Shown one piece after another: positions 63,200 to 64,000 of a DNA stretch of 64,000 nt. The DNA is taken from positions 62,001-126,000 of the forward strand of contig NZ_QCZI01000001.1 in the NCBI RefSeq assembly GCF_003097635.1, in the 5' to 3' direction. The notes below the pieces were generated by a model. The model saw nothing but the letters and a program-made list of their open reading frames with translations. It was not told the origin of the DNA and searched no databases. The position numbers and the translations under genes were made by a program. This stretch comes from Flavobacterium psychrotolerans. Its GTDB lineage: Bacteria > Bacteroidota > Bacteroidia > Flavobacteriales > Flavobacteriaceae. Numbering within the stretch: the first letter of the stretch is position 1; every line of letters begins with the position of its first letter.

Positions 63200-64000
63200 T
63201 TAGTTTTTTACAAAATACAAAAGGTGAATTTCATCACTTACATGTTTTAACTGAACACTCTTAGAGTTAAATTCTGAAACGTTCCAATCCCTATTAAATT
63301 CATTAAACATAGAACCTGCAAAATTCACCTTCAACTTTTTAGTCCCATAATCCAGAGAGCTCCAAGAACCTTTAATGGTTGTATACCCTTTTACCGCTGT
63401 GACTGAACCATCAGATGAAAAAGTAAAGTTATAGCCGTAGAATTGCGTAGTTCTATCTTCATTATTATCTAAAAAATATGAAATATGCCAGGTTCCAACC
63501 ACGATAATATCAGATAATTTCATGTCAGATGGATTGCCGCACTGGACTATTGCATTTTCTATCGCACGACTCAATCCATCATTATTGGAAATAGTAGAAA
63601 TCTGCCCTTCAAAATTGGTCACAGTTAGGGGATAAACTAGTCCGAAAAAATCGGTAACATTTACATTATCTAAAAGATTAAACAACTGCGAGTCACTTTG
63701 GACAGTTATAGTCTTGGCAATTTGACGATTGCTGTCATATGAATTAATAATGATTGGATAATTAAAGTCAATGCAATCTATTTCATTTATATTTTGTGCT
63801 ACTCCGTAATTTTCTAAAATATATTTTAATTGCGTATCATTTAATACTACAACTTGCTGAAAATCTCTATAAATCATAGTTATCGGATAAACAAAATTTA
63901 CCTTGTCATCATCAAAAACAGATTCTTCTTTAATGGCAGCAATTAAACCACAATCTGATTTTGATTTAACTGTAATTCGACGATTATCAACAACAATAGT
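63200..64000 (-). CDS. Repeat-containing envelope protein, N-terminus outside the window
   Basis: The frame stays open from the stop at 63200 to the window edge, and the codons beyond the Met at 63877 (reading TIVVDNRRITVKSKSD and then NFVYPITM) fit the repeat pattern. That Met is therefore internal and the start lies outside. Units of about 50-60 residues recur: FVYPITMIYRDFQQVVVLNDTQL, FNYPIIINSYDSN and LVYPLTVTNFEGQ. This is a pattern I know from hypothetical Bacteroidota lipoproteins. The C-terminal 95 residues (VGTWHISYFLDN ... GSWSSLDYGTKKLKVNF) look like a lipocalin-like beta domain. Function is unknown. Confidence 0.6.
   Translation of the reverse strand, partial: TIVVDNRRITVKSKSDCGLIAAIKEESVFDDDKVNFVYPITMIYRDFQQVVVLNDTQLKYILENYGVAQNINEIDCIDFNYPIIINSYDSNRQIAKTITVQSDSQLFNLLDNVNVTDFFGLVYPLTVTNFEGQISTISNNDGLSRAIENAIVQCGNPSDMKLSDIIVVGTWHISYFLDNNEDRTTQFYGYNFTFSSDGSVTAVKGYTTIKGSWSSLDYGTKKLKVNFAGSMFNEFNRDWNVSEFNSKSVQLKHVSDEIHLLYFVKN

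Noticed and set aside
1..64000. tRNA, rRNA, riboswitch and CRISPR features
   Set aside because: None recognised when the gaps between genes were read on both strands; a covariance-model scan would be needed to exclude small RNAs.

Overview
The window is AT-rich chromosomal DNA of a Bacteroidota bacterium, most likely Flavobacterium or a close relative. The evidence is three complete proteins with type IX secretion (T9SS) C-terminal domains, one of them the gliding-associated type B form; promoters of the Bacteroidota type (TTG, about 19 bp, TAnnTTTG); a parA-parB-DUF5683-dapB-lepB-wbqC order familiar from flavobacteria; and near absence of Shine-Dalgarno sequences. I see no rRNA, tRNA, CRISPR array, phage or intact insertion sequence. 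Both end genes are cut by the window edges.

Layout. 1-4.6 kb (minus): an outer-membrane barrel protein (partial) and a large TPR protein. 4.8-8.0 kb: ftsE overlapping a small polysaccharide set (two GT2 glycosyltransferases and a methyltransferase). 8.4-13.0 kb: uridine kinase, a DivIC/FtsB-like division protein and the two methylmalonyl-CoA mutase subunits. 13-23 kb: an accessory stretch with a secreted LRR protein, a methionine aminotransferase, a beta-helix enzyme-like protein and a giant T9SS type B protein. 23.3-29.7 kb: dienoyl-CoA reductase, parAB, dapB, lepB and wbqC. 29.7-36.3 kb (minus): an EEP phosphohydrolase, two rhomboids, mutL, ribH and a TPR membrane protein. 36.6-45.9 kb: recF, a rhodanese-thioredoxin lipoprotein, DUF2461, GT4, asnB, murB, a membrane GT2, a sigma factor and a TonB-like protein. 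46-51.9 kb: lipA, gap, PNP, lpxK, a Nif3-like protein and a coiled-coil protein. 52-58.9 kb: a hydrolase, rluF, a three-gene regulated membrane island, folD and ffh. 59.2-62.8 kb: a tight six-gene operon of exported proteins.

The most interesting points are these. (1) The 59.2-62.8 kb operon combines an exported ankyrin protein, a T9SS-exported DOMON-like protein with a Met/His pair at the expected haem-ligand positions, a membrane-anchored OB-fold protein, a DUF5777 outer-membrane barrel, a CxxCH cytochrome c lipoprotein and a YceI protein. It reads as a possible cell-envelope redox or electron-transfer module. (2) Two accessory insertions, the beta-helix gene after the aminotransferase and the DUF4173 island after rluF, each have on their far side a diverged copy of the 3' end of the upstream core gene. 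This points to a shared way of acquiring genes at gene 3' ends. (3) The DUF4173 island carries a winged-helix regulator and two near-identical palindromes, one overlapping a good TTG-N18-TAACTTTG promoter, so a compact autoregulated circuit can be read from the sequence. (4) Several families show altered key residues: a zinc-ribbon protein that has lost all four cysteines, and a MutL without the endonuclease motifs.

Small repeats are scattered between genes: three copies of a GTCATTGCGAGG-type repeat, two copies of an AAGGTTTAAA palindrome, and one GC-richer block upstream of mutL. Most other intergenic structures are hairpin terminators.
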